Shown: positions 46,596-58,080 of the stretch, one piece after another | How positions within the stretch are numbered: position 1 is the first letter of the stretch | Layout: each line of letters begins with the position of its first letter | NCBI RefSeq assembly: GCF_010183535.1 | Contig: NC_071330.1 | Coordinates: 17,651,717-17,715,716 of the forward strand | Origin: Caenorhabditis remanei | Taxonomy: Eukaryota; Nematoda; Chromadorea; Rhabditida; Rhabditidae | Length of the DNA stretch: 64,000 nt | Direction: 5' to 3' | Position numbers and translations under genes: made by a program | Notes under the pieces: model-generated | The model's database searches: none | What the model saw: the letters and a program-made list of their open reading frames with translations, nothing else | What the model was told of the DNA's origin: nothing

Positions 46596-49500
46596 ATGGG
46601 AAATTATAAATCGAGGCCGCTCACTTCTTGTTCAGGTAAAGTTGAAACATGTTTTGGTGATTTCAAATCAGAAGTGTTACGAAATATGCGTTGAATATAA
46701 AAATAGTTTTTTTTTTTGAATAAAAAAAATAGTTTTTCAAAAATTGATATTTCTTGTTGTTCTAGACAAGAAATACACACAAATAGTTTGAAACAACATT
46801 AGTATCGACAGCCGAAAGATAAAAATTCCAACTTTTTCATTTTCCTTACAAAAAATTATTTATTCAGACGAACTAAAAAAGAAAATCTCTGAAGGCTACT
46901 CTGTAGTCAGAAGTCGTCTGAGTGATGACGTCAGATCTCGCTCTAATCTCGGATGGATTGATGTTCAAATTGCTGCTTTGTGAGTTGAAACTACACATTT
47001 TTCTTTGTGACAAGATAAATTATATTTTAGTGAGAAGTCTCTAGATGAGTTTCAACAACTTCTCAACTCTGAAAATGCAGATTTAAAGTCCAACCAACAT
47101 CTATCGCTATTCCATATCATTTGTGCTGGTCACTCGGATTCTCAACCGGAGAAACTTCAACATTTGATCAAGAATTTAACTCCAGAAGCATCAAAGACTC
47201 TTATTTCATCTCAATCTGCAAATGGATTCACACCACTACATATTGCAATATATAGAGGAGATGCTTCAATTCTTAAAGCACTAATAAGCTCAGAGTTGGT
47301 AGACTTGGATCAGTCAGGACGTCATTTGCTACCTCCGTTGCACTTAGCTGCAATGATTGGAGATTCTGAAATGTTGAAAATATTATTGGAAGGTGGAGCC
47401 AATATTCATGTTGTCGATTTTGTTCATTTCACTGCATTACATTGTGCAACATATTTTGCGCAGGAGAATGTGGGTTATTTTGATTTTAGAAAATCGCATA
47501 GGATTTCAAAACCACATTTCAGGCTGTTCGCACACTACTCGCCGCTTCAGCTAATTCTAATCTCGGAGGAGCCGTCAATGACCGTCCCATTCATCTGGCG
47601 GCTGCTAAGGGCCTCACAACAATAACAAAACTTCTATTGGAAGCCAAAGCAGATCGTGAATTACAAAAATACCTAAAACTTTAACAGACCATGTATTTTC
47701 AGCGCTGCTAGCCGACGACGAAGGAAACCAAGCGCTCCATTACGCTGCAAAATCTGGAAGTCTAACTATCCTCAGCATGCTGATAAAACACGTTCGCGGG
47801 ATCAATGATCGAATTTGTTCTCGAAACCTCTATGGTGACACTGCACTCCACTTGTCGTGTTACAGTGGTCGTCTGGATATTGTGAAGGCTATTTTGGAGT
47901 GCTCTCCAACTAATATTGTGAACATGGAGAATGTATTCTCAGAGACGCCTTTGCATGCGGCTTGTACTGGAGGAAAGTCACTAGAGTTGGTCTCTTTTCT
48001 AATGAAGTACCCCGGAGTGGACCCGAATTATCAGGGACAAGATGGTCATACAGCATTACATTCCGCTTGTTATCACGGTCACCTGAGAATTGTACAATAC
48101 CTTCTGGAGAATGGAGCCGATCAGTCTCTAGCGTCGAGAGCCTATGAAGGAGGTGCTTTGAGGCAACAAGCAGGGACAGGCACCGCCCGTCCATCGAAAG
48201 TGGCATCTGCCATAATGGCACTGAACAGAAGTGACACTCCATCATCAAACGCGTCCTACAACTCGACAGTATCCCTTGATGACCAACAGACTCCTGTAAT
48301 CTGGGCGTATGAAAGAGGTCATGATGCGATAGTGGCACTTCTGAAACATTATGCGTCTAGGACAGTTGAAGGAGATGTCTGTAGTGAGTATAGCTCAGGG
48401 GAGTCTTCATATACTCCTCTACCTTCACCAATGGGGAGGTTGACAAGTCTTACAAGAGATAAGGCAGAGTTATTGCAACTGAGATCCGCTCTCCCGGCAC
48501 CGTTTCATCTGTGTTTGGCTGAAATCGAATATCAGGTTTGTCAAAAAATTACTTAAACATACCGTTTTCATTCTAATTTTAGGAATCTATTGGAAGCGGG
48601 TCATTTGGAAAAGTATACAAAGGAACATATCGAGGCAAACTGGTTGCTGTGAAGAGATACCGAGCAATGGCGTTTGGATGCAAGTCGGAAACAGACATGT
48701 TGTGTAGAGAAGTATCGATTTTATCAAGATTGGCTCATCCGAATGTGGTAGCATTCGTAGGCACGTCGTTGGATGATCCGAGTGTGAGTTTTTGAATTCA
48801 CTTGTTCTGAAATTAACACCACACTTTAAATTCATACTTGACAAGGCCCGGATAATTGGCGGTAAATTACGAAATTCGAATTTAATTGAAATAAGAACAA
48901 TTAAAACTCGAAAATAGCAAAAACGTTCGAGAAAAACTTTCAAAACCTAAAAATAATACGAAAACTCGAGTAAATAAATAAAAATTACGACACTCCGGAA
49001 TTCTTGTTTAGCAGAAAACAAATTTAAAACGAATAGTACTTTAAAAAATAATCATTTTTAATCACTTTTTAATTTACAATTTTCAAGGATTTTTTTATTT
49101 CGAAGCAATTTAAAAAAAAATTGAGGTCGTTCCCGACCTTGACAATTATGTTTAAAAGTATATTGCTGAAACGTTTTTCAATCAGAATTACTTACAGCAA
49201 TTTGCAATTATTACGGAATTTGTGGAAAACGGATCATTGTTCCGGTTGCTACATGAGGAGAAACGGTTCGTTCCATAATTATTGAATTTTCAAGTATCTA
49301 AATCTCATATTTCTTTTTCAGTGTCCTCGACCCAGCTTTCCGATTACGTATATCATTAGATGTGGCACGTGGAATGCGCTACCTGCATGAAAGTGCAGCA
49401 AAACCGGTAATTCACAGGTATAAACTCTATTTTAGGGGTTTAAAATTAGAAAAATTTATATTTTAAGAGATCTCAACAGTCATAATATACTTATCCACGC

Positions 49501-50140
49501 AAATGGGCGAAGCGTGGTAGCAGACTTTGGAGAAAGTCGATTTGTATGTCAGCGGGATGATGAAAACTTGACGAAACAGCCGGGTAATCTTCGATGGATG
49601 GCTCCAGAAGTATTTTCACAGTCTGGAAAGTATGACCGGAAAGTTGATGTGTTCAGTTTTGCATTGGTCATTTGGGAGATTCACACTGCCGAACTCCCAT
49701 TTTCTCATCTGAAGCCTGCAGCCGCCGCGGCGGAAATGACTTACAAACGTGGCAGGCCTACACTTCCAAACCAGCCCACCCCACAATTTCCTGCACATAT
49801 TTTAAGTCTGATTCCTCAAGCGTGGCAAGCGGAGTCTAATTTACGGCCGGATTTTGCGGAGGTATGTACTTCCATTTCAGTAATTTTATTTGTTCTGATA
49901 GAATATTTTCAGATAGTCCCCCTGCTGGAACCACATGTGGAATCAACGCATACGGATATGAATGCGCCATCTACAGTATCTCAACTGAAATCACAATGGG
50001 AGCAGTTGAGTATAGCACCACCTCCAACTTCAAAGTTCCCACCAATTCTATCAGCACTTCATGGAATAGCGGCGACTGGTACTGTGGAAGAATTACGGCA
50101 AAGGATAGATAATAATGGATATGTTATTAACAAAATGTAA
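46596..50140 (+). CDS. TNNI3K-type ankyrin-repeat protein kinase
   Basis: Exons are 46596-46635, 46868-46979, 47031-47469, 47523-47655, 47703-48535, 48583-48783, 49198-49265, 49322-49417, 49468-49861 and 49913-50140, giving 847 aa, phase-consistent throughout. The N-terminus MGNYKSRP is that of vertebrate TNNI3K, including the myristoylatable Gly2. About ten ankyrin repeats follow ([51 protein letters not shown]). The bridge [20 protein letters not shown] is also shared. The kinase starts near residue 520: glycine loop [17 protein letters not shown] lysine, [14 protein letters not shown] and [13 protein letters not shown]. The HRDLNSHN and DFGES versions are the TNNI3K/MLK-like forms, and all catalytic residues are present. 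The protein ends NNGYVINKM, echoing the family's YGYV tail, but lacks the long Ser-rich vertebrate C-terminus. Vertebrate TNNI3K is cardiac; the worm role is unknown. I recall C24A1.3 as the C. elegans counterpart. Confidence 0.93.
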
Positions 50141-50167
50141 TAAATACTTTAATTATTTTTAGTTAGA

Positions 50168-50290
50168 GAGTGTCGCGTTGCGGTTCATATTGAAAGATAC
50201 AATTTAAAAAAACGTAAAAATCCTTAGGGAAGTCTTTTTTGGTACCGTTGTGCGACGAAGCGCGTTTCCACGACCTTACGTCTCACACTG
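50168..50290 (-). repeat. Repeat family D (SINE-like) copy
   Basis: Plus-strand blocks: GTCGCGTTGCGGTTCATATT, AAACGTAAAAATCCTTAGGG, TTTTTTGGTACCGTTGTGCG. It sits between the kinase stop (50140) and the next start (50396). It is therefore probably in the kinase 3' UTR or intercistronic region. Confidence 0.7.
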
Positions 50291-50395
50291 CTGTGAAGCT
50301 ATCTCAAGTGTTATAGCAGAAAGGTGGAATAAAACATGGGAATTCAAAAAAAGCGCCTTCGGTTGTCAGTTTTAGTATAGATTCTCTTCTAAACT

Positions 50396-51694
50396 ATGAA
50401 AAAATACTCAACTTTCATCAAGTATTGCTGTTTCTTATCAGTTTTGTTGCTGTTTTATTATAATGAGCTTCTGACAAAGCCTGTTATAGAACAGGAGGTA
50501 CATTTTACCTTTAAAATAATAGTCATCTCTTTGTTTGTGTTCAGATTGATTATATCTCCTGTGATTCTCTTCTTGAATACCTATCCCCTCCGATTCCAGC
50601 TCTTCTCATCGATATTGAAGTGTTAGAGCAGATTGAACGAGATCATTGTCATTTGCAAAAGGAGAAATCTGTAAATGTATTACAGCTATAAATTATAAAA
50701 AGTTATCAAATTATTTTAAATTCAGATTGGAGTGGACACATATTATAAATCAGAAGAGGCATCACTTTCAAAAGACCTTAGATTCCGCGTATTTTTCTAT
50801 ACAATCTCTACTAAGAAGGATTATCTGGACTTTGATATCATTGGGAAGAAAAAATTGATTCCAAAGTAGGTAGCCACGGAGGAAATCATATCTTTTATTT
50901 TTTCAGGTTGTTCTCCTACCGTACACTAAAAAACATGAAAGTTTCCAAAGATATTCCACAATTCCTTGGGTTTTGGCAGCGTGCAAGTTATATCAAATGT
51001 GCAGGAGACACGCATCACAAGGCGTCACGGGACCAACCTACTCGAGATCTTTCTCTTCTGAAAACCAATCTTATTTCCAGTGGGATGAGTTCGTTTCTAA
51101 CAGGCTCTACTTTATTATCATGGTACCAACAATGCACAATTAACTCGGCCCATTTGGAATTAGCTGTTTCATCGGAAGAGCTTCCGTACCATTTTGGGAA
51201 GAAACTAGAAGCAGAAAGTATCTTCAATAATTTTCAAGTAAGCAGATTAGATGGGACAGTAAGTTTACTTTAGTTTAATTAGTTTAATTTTTGAAAAAAG
51301 AGTATTTTGCTTTCAGACCGAAAATGTTCAGAGAATTGGAGTGAAGTCAGCCTTCAAAACTACTATTGATATCGTGGTAGTGTATGAGGATGAAGAAAGT
51401 ATCAAAAATTTCATTTTCGGTTCGTAAATGAAATATGTATTTAAACTAGTAATAGTTGTATTATTATGAACACAAGGAGTTTTAGATAGTCGAGGAACCA
51501 AAAAATATTTCTCGAACTACGACCCATACTGCTCTACTGACGTTCACGGACATCTGTTCTGGGTAACTTGTAGTCCAGAAAAACGGCTGACTGTAAGTTT
51601 TCTATTTAATAAAACATAAATGTGTTATGTTTTTCAGGAGGAATTTGGAGACAGGTGGCGTGAGAATACAAACTACAATATTTCTGGAAAATAA
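50396..51694 (+). CDS. Fukutin/LicD-like protein A, lacking the DxD motif
   Basis: Exons are 50396-50497, 50545-50670, 50726-50865, 50907-51258, 51317-51419, 51486-51592 and 51638-51694, giving 328 aa. A type II signal anchor lies at residues about 10-23 (CCFLSVLLLFYYNEL). The order of blocks matches the downstream paralogue: PALLIDIEVLEQIE, IGVDTYY, FWQRASY, FLTGSTLLSWYQQC, YDPYCSTDVHGHLFWVTC. Where fukutin/LicD nucleotidyltransferase-like proteins have DxD (DMDI in the neighbour), this one reads SAHLELAV, so both acidic metal ligands are gone. It is also shorter at the C-terminus. It is either a pseudoenzyme or in decline, though the frame is intact and the splice sites are good. Compared with the paralogue it lacks one intron within its fourth exon. 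Predicted in the Golgi lumen. The start is 256 bp after the kinase stop, compatible with an operon. Confidence 0.82.
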
Positions 51695-54600
51695 CTGCAA
51701 TGTTTTTGTATCCTTCTAACCTACAATAAATATTATTCCTTTTATTCTTTGCACGTCATAAAAATTTAACAGTAAAGAGGAGCGGAGTGTAGAATAGAAG
51801 AAAACACCAACGAGAAGAGAGAGAGAGAGAAGAATGAAAAAGATAAGGAGTCTTAGTCTTTGGTAGAACAAACGAACGAACTAACCCTTTTTTATATTCA
51901 TAATATTTTTTTAATATTGTTATTGTATACAAAATAAATATTGTTATCATAAATGTGTGCTGTTTTGAAAGTATAGAAAGAGACTGTATCCTAGAAGAGG
52001 TGTACAGTGCGTGCAATATTAATACGACCATCTAGATTTTGGGGTTCCAGACACAACCAATACAGATTCAAAAAATCTGTGATGACTTTCGATTCAGAGT
52101 ACAAAGAAACCCCAGCATGATTCAACTACTAAAAAGATATTGGAAGGCATGAAAAAATATAAACAAAGAAGGAATATCTTTTTTCATTTTCTTATTAGAT
52201 TTATTTCAGAGATATCAGAAATTTGAGATTTTCCTTTTTTATCATAAAATGTTTCAATTAGGTCTTACTGAAAAGAAATCATCAATGGATTCCAGCAGGA
52301 TTGAGAATTTAGGCTCTTAGTCTCCAAAAAACTGCAAAGAAATGTACGGAGCTTTAAGTTAAAAAATAAAGTAACAAAGTTGTAGACCTGCAATTTTCTC
52401 AAAATTTTTGTTTTCTGCAGATAGATCGCCTTATCAAAGACTTGATACAACCAGGTTTTAAAATAATCCGATTTCCAGATTTGCTATCACTATCCTCTGT
52501 TTATTTCTCTGAACATCCATTTATCCATATCAATCACATTTTTGTCTCTAAATGTAGCATTTTCTGGCAGCTAATTCGTCAACATCATCTGAATCTGTTT
52601 TGTTTCCTTTTTTCATCTTCTTTTCTGTATTCGTTTGTTGTAATGAGAGTCATAAATGCCTTTTGTTTATGATGACCAACCAGTCGAAGTGGAAGATAGA
52701 AAGAGGAGGAGGAGTAGAGAGGGCGAACGAAGCCTGGAAGCAATATGATATAAACAAATCACTTCGTCTGTTTCATTTTCCGCAATTCTCACTCATTTGT
52801 TTCGTTTTTCAAATTGTGAGCAATGTTACGCTTTTTTGGGTGTGAAGTCTTGAAGTGACATGAAAACTTACAAGGGAAGTCTTTGGAGACGCGGCTTTTA
52901 AACGATCTACAAATTTGGTGATAGGTAATTTCGACTATGGGGATTTTATTTCTGCAGTCAAAACCTGCTAAATGTCTCTGCGAGCCGAGTTATGAGCTCT
53001 CAAACGTCTCATATGGTCAAGCTTTTTCACATGGAATTCCAAATCGGCAATTTGCATACGCAAAGATGTTCTCATTATTGCAACATACGAGCACAGGCAA
53101 TGCGCTTGATAACACATAGAGAACACCGCGATGACCTATATACGGGCGATTTAGAATACCATGTAAAAAAAGCTTGACCATATGAAAAGTTAGAGAGCTC
53201 ATAACTCGGCTCGCAGAGACATTTAACAGGTTTTGTCTGCAGAAACCCACTTTGTCGAAATTACCTATGACCAAATGTATATATCGTTTAAAAGCCGCGT
53301 CTCCAAAAGCTTTCCATATCAGATATTTAAAACTCGCGCTAAATTCACAGACTAGAACAAAAGTAGACTATCTAACATTATCATGGATATTTTTCTACAT
53401 AAAACTCTGGATTTGGAATTTCATCAAAACTTTATTGTTTAATTAAACAACGGGTCACCTTCAGCTTTAATAGTAAACAACACAAGCGTTGTGCCTTATT
53501 AAAGGACGCTGGGATCAATTTTAATTAGAAATGTCGCGTTTGAACTCAGGGAAGTGTAAACTTCTTGTTATTCCTTTTCATTAAGGTTCATTGCAACACA
53601 ATTTCCTTCTTTCTTTGAATCCACCAAATCTCATTCCAACATTGAAAAAAGAAAAAGAATCTATCTAAATTTACTATCCGGGATACAACTCATACAAATA
53701 CTCATAAAAGTCTCTGTGAATTACTACTTTTTTCTATTGACGTCACACACACGAAGCGTGCGGGGACTTCTTATAAATTTTGGAGTAGGGACCATCGATA
53801 AAAGATTCCTTCTTGGAAAAAATATGTTTTTTTCTATGCTGTGTATTTTTGTTCAGTTTCATTTTTGGTTAAGAATAGTGTTCCAGTAAAAGAGAAAGTT
53901 AATGGCCTTCACATTTCTCATATACCTTTCCTTAGATTTTGAGTGTTGATAATTTTGTTAGGGTGCGCCATTTCAGTTTTAGTGTTTTGGCTTCCCTATT
54001 TACTCATTATATTTTCAAACTTTTACCAACTCTATCAACACTTGCAGCATCCTGTTTTCCCCTGCTTCTCCTTGACATAAAACGGGGCAAACTTTCATTT
54101 CATTAGGCTTTTATTCAGGCGTGAATAAGAAAATTGATTTCTGCACAAATAAACTTTTTTCTTTTGTCTGAAGTAAAATGGTTTTAGTTTTTCAGACTTT
54201 TTTGTTGGTTTAAGTCAAAATTAGAATAAGATAGTCTAACACCCTCCGGCATGCTCTGATTTTTTGCCAAGTACAATCGACAGGTAAAAAATAATCTACT
54301 GAAAATTTAGTGCGGAAAAGTGCCTCCAATGATCGTCACTAGTTTTGTAATTGTTATGTAAGTTGTTTGATTTAACAAGGAAAGTTCATGATTAGTCGAG
54401 TTGAACTTTTTCTATAAATTGGACCATATATACTTTCGACCTTGCTGTTTCCAAAACTAGAAGTAAATTCATCCGAATGCTCACGTGAAACGACTTATGA
54501 GCCGCCAAACTTTTACTACTGAAAAGATATTTCCGCATGCTCCAAAAAGTGTACTCCTCAGTCCATGTGAGCAGTTGGGTAATTTTTCTTGCAATTTTGT

Positions 54601-55069
54601 TTTTAACAATGTCGAAAGTATCTATGGTAATTTATAAAATAGAAAAAGTGCATTATTTCCTGCATTTCAATTCAATAACATTTAGAAACCGATCCAAATA
54701 ACATGCTGAAAATTTAGTTAATTTCTATTTTTTCTTAAAACAACTATACCTCTCAATCAAAGTCTTGAATCTCAAAATTGGTAACTTCCGATACTATCTA
54801 CTGAGTTTTTTTTTTTGATTTTTAAACTTCTTCGCCTCTTCCACTGAGCGTTTTTTCCTCCCCTATTAATAGTAAACGAGAAGTTTCGGGTTGTTTTCTT
54901 CTCTACACAAAGAACAAAACAAATCAAGTCACCATCTGTTTTTGCGCAACTTCTTCCTCCCTCTCCGTCTCTCCTTCCTTAATTTCTAAGTGTAAAAATT
55001 TCCTACTTTCTCGATGTTCTGACCTTCAATTGTTGCTTCCTCGTTGTGACCAGCACGGATTATTTCAGA
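51695..55069. other. Intergenic region between the two fukutin-like genes
   Basis: About 3.4 kb. It contains a large palindrome at 52876-53315 and otherwise AT-rich sequence. A CT-rich stretch (about 54950-55000) precedes the next gene. No exon is supported, which is notable because the flanking genes are tandem paralogues. Confidence 0.5.
52876..53315. repeat. About 440-bp palindrome (hairpin element)
   Basis: Left arm: TTTGGAGACGCGGCTTTTAA, AGGTAATTTCGACTATGGGG, TTTCTGCAGTCAAAACCTGC, CGAGCCGAGTTATGAGCTC, CATATGGTCAAGCTTTTTCA. The right arm gives the same blocks inverted: AAAAAGCTTGACCATATG, GAGCTCATAACTCGGCTCG, GCAGAAACCCACTTTGTCG, TTAAAAGCCGCGTCTCCAAA. The short unique centre is near 53080-53110. 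No transposase; MITE-like. I see one copy in the window. Confidence 0.8.
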
Positions 55070-56639
55070 ATGAAAAAGTATCTGCTATTCTTCACGTTCC
55101 CATGTTTCTTCCTGTTCCCAATGATGTTTGTCTACCAGTCCAGTCTATTTGGTAGTCCGCAGAGTCTAACGGAAGAAAATGATTATGGAACGATGGGTCC
55201 CGTTTCATTCAAGAAAAGATCCGTGAGTTTTCTAAAGTTTGAAAGTTTTGACACAGAAACATTTTCAGCTAAAGAGCTGTGAATCTTTGGTCTCTCAAAT
55301 GAACACTTCCATACCAACACTCTTGATTGATGTAGAATTTTTGCAAATGTTGGAGAAGGGAAGTTGTGAGACATGTACTGGAAGACCTATAAAGGTGAGA
55401 AGTGTTTCAACTTTCAGTATTATCTAGTAAGACTATTTTAGATCGGTGTAGACGTCAAGCATCTTTCTGCAACGTGGATTCTGGAAGACCCTCGATTTGA
55501 AGTATTATACTTCACGAATGAGTCAGCAAAAGATTATTTGGACTTCCGATCAGATCCACGAAAAATTGTACCGAAGTAATGAACTTTTTTCGAAATAAAT
55601 ATAATAAGCATTTTTTTCAGAAAGTTTCCGACGCGTTGGGTTGGTAATGTGGAAGTTCCTAACAACATAAAAATGTTTGTTGGGTTCTGGCAACGTGCCA
55701 AGTTCGCGGAATGTTTGAACTTGCATATACCAAGGGCTGGAGCAAAGGTTAGTGGATACGATTCAAAAAAATTTTCAACAGGTTTTAATGAGGCATAAAG
55801 CAGTATTTGTAAGGTATTGGGTAGTTATAATACTGAACAGATCTGATAATAATCTCTTAATCATAATGCTTCTCCAGGTCCGAATGCCGGCTCGCCCGTC
55901 GTCCGCTGTACTGGCTCGTCTTCGTGATGAGGTAATCGAAAATGAGATGTTTCCATTCTTAAATGGGGGAACTCTACTAGGATGGTACAGGGAGTGCTCC
56001 GTGATACCACATACCCAAGACATGGATATATCGGTGTTTGCTGAAGACTACAATTCCGGATTTGTAGAAAAGATGGAGAGAAACGATTCCAGTTTTATGA
56101 TAAAGAGAAAGTTCGGAATGGTAACAGATTCCGAATATTGTTTTCGTTAAGAAAAGTAATTTCAGACCAATGACTCATTCGAACTCACTTTGGCTCCAAA
56201 AGACGGTTTCAGAGTATTCATTGATGTCTTCTTAATGTATCCTGGCATAGAAAACGGCACAGTCACTCATCACTGGGTGGGCGGAGTCTCTCGTAAGCGC
56301 ACATTTCAGAAAATTCACTTATAATTCGTATCCATTTCCAGCTGACGGCACAAAGTATAAGTACACCTATCCAGTCTACGATCCTTGGTGTGCTGCTGAC
56401 TTGCACGGTCACATTTTCTGGGTCACATGCACGCCTAACGAGAAAATTGTGGTGCAGTTTTCAGATTTCAGTTCCAGATTAAATTTATATTTAATTTTCA
56501 GAAAGAATACGGTAAACTATGGTATCTTGACCATCTGACATCGAAGTACTCATGGAATTCGTCTGGAAAAAATGTGAAAAGAAATGGGAAATGGACGAAG
56601 GAGCAGATGAAGGAAGTGTATAAAGTGTTCAAGGGGTAA
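55070..56639 (+). CDS. Fukutin/LicD-like protein B, DxD intact
   Basis: Exons are 55070-55222, 55269-55394, 55442-55575, 55621-55747, 55878-56120, 56166-56292, 56342-56451 and 56502-56639, giving 385 aa, all phases matching. The start follows GATTATTTCAG, a trans-splice acceptor. It is a type II membrane protein (LLFFTFPCFFLFPMMFVY). Conserved blocks: ELIPTL-like IPTLLIDVEFLQ, IGVDVKHL, GFWQRAKF, FLNGGTLLGWYRECSVIPHT, the DMDISVF DxD motif, FIDVFLMY and DPWCAADLHGHIFWVTC. It ends in a basic tail. FKTN/FKRP relatives are Golgi ribitol-phosphate transferases acting on alpha-dystroglycan; worm relatives have no demonstrated substrate. Introns 1-3 and the last two match paralogue A in place and phase, so the two arose by tandem duplication. 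Confidence 0.87.
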
Positions 56640-57317
56640 TTAGATAATCATAATTAGTAGGATGCAATTAATTTGTAATTATTATTCTTTTTGAAGGAAA
56701 CGGGTGAAAAATTTGCTGGTAAAACGATAGGTTTCACCATGATGATAGAAATTGAAACTATGTAACAATGGAATCCGAATTTTTTTCTGAAATAAATTTT
56801 TTTGAATTTTCAGAGTTTATCAGAAATGGAAAAAACTGTGTTCATTAAAATATTCCAGTAAAACTGTTTTTTTTTCCAAAAAATCTGGCAAAATGTAGCA
56901 GTACAGTACACTCTGGGACTACTAGCAAAACGGAAAAGCGCTCCGTAGCACAGCGGTTGGCATGGTACCAAAAAAGACTTGGCTGTGTGCCAAATTTGAA
57001 TTTTACGTTTATTTATCGTATCTTTCAATATAAACGGCAACGCGTACGTAACGCGGCTCGAAAAAAGCAAATCTGTTCGATGCGGACCTTACGCCTCGCT
57101 CTGCTGATTTTATGAAAACTATATAAATTTCAAGGTGATACAAGATATTAGTTTCTCGATTAGTCACTCCTCCTTTCCTTCTGACTTCCCCTTTTTGACA
57201 AACAACAGATTGTGTGATTTGACTTCCGTCGACCTTCTACTACTATTTCATCACTTCTATCACTTCTCCTTCTTCTTTTCAACCAATTCATTCTGTTTTT
57301 GTTGAATCAACGACATC
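56640..57317. other. Interval before the transthyretin-like gene
   Basis: About 680 bp. It contains the 3' UTR of the fukutin-like gene (AATAAA near 56790), a SINE-like family D repeat and the CT-rich promoter of the next gene. The minus ORF at 56810-57070 runs through the repeat and is not credible. Confidence 0.5.
56938..57108 (+). repeat. Repeat family D (SINE-like), most complete copy
   Basis: It starts GCGCTCCGTAGCACAGCGGT. TAGCACAGCGG at 56946-56956 matches the RNA polymerase III A box (TRGCNNAGYGG). A degenerate B-box-like ATTTGAATTTTACG follows about 46 bp later, near tRNA spacing. Then come GTTTATTTATCGTATC, ATAAACGGCAACGCG and GCGGACCTTACGCC. Opposite orientation to the other three copies. 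Confidence 0.65.
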
Positions 57318-57927
57318 ATGTATTCTCGTATCATTTTCTATAGTTTTTGTTTATTCGCTACGTGCCAAGCTATCGGAAGAACTCAGTCGACTGCTATCGA
57401 AGGAGTATTGTTGTGTGAAGATAAACCAGCGAAGGATGTGTTGATCAAGTTGTATGATCATGATACTGGTGAGCTAATAAATGTAAAAAATTGATTTGAA
57501 TCAAGTAAACAAATGTTTTAGTATCCCCTGACGAGTTGATGGACTCTGCGAAAACTGATGCAGACGGTCACTTCCGTTTGAGTGGTACAGCTGACGAGGT
57601 TAGTAAAAAACAAAATCGGCAAATAGATTCACAAAATTTCAGATATCTGGAATTGAACCTAAAATCAACATCTACCACGATTGTGACGATGGAATTTTGG
57701 TAAGCATAGTCTATTACTACATTTTCAGCATGAACATGATTTTTTCAGCCCTGTCAACGACGCATCACTATCTTCATCCCAAGCAAATATGTGTCCAACA
57801 CTAAACAACCATCTGAGGTTTGTATGTTTCGGTTATTTTCACTATTTTAAAATTCCAGACTTTCAACTTGGGACGTCTCCAGCTGGCTGGAAAGTATGCT
57901 GGAGAATCCAGAGATTGTCTTCATTAA
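57318..57927 (+). CDS. Transthyretin-related (TTR-like) secreted protein
   Basis: Exons are 57318-57468, 57522-57598, 57643-57699, 57749-57817 and 57859-57927, giving 140 aa, all with consensus sites. The signal peptide is MYSRIIFYSFCLFATCQA. Mature features of the nematode TTR family follow: IEGVLLCEDKPAKDVLIKLYD, DTVSPDELM, KTDADGHFRLSGTADE, IEPKINIYHDCDD, CQRRITIFIPSKYV and the end FNLGRLQLAGKYAGESRDC. Cysteine spacing suggests two disulfides. The fold is a beta sandwich. Members are secreted; one C. elegans member (TTR-52) bridges apoptotic cells, but most have unknown roles. A ttr number cannot be assigned from sequence alone. Confidence 0.95.
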
Positions 57928-58080
57928 ATTCTTTTTATTGAATTCAGAAAGTCGAAAAAAATTGTGTAACAATTAGTAAAGTCAAACCTGATTCTTCCCA
58001 CTATCCTCCGAACTTTGCCTTCCTTTGCTTTTACCCTATAAATTGGTTTTTGCAATCAACCTTTATTCATTGTCTGAAAA

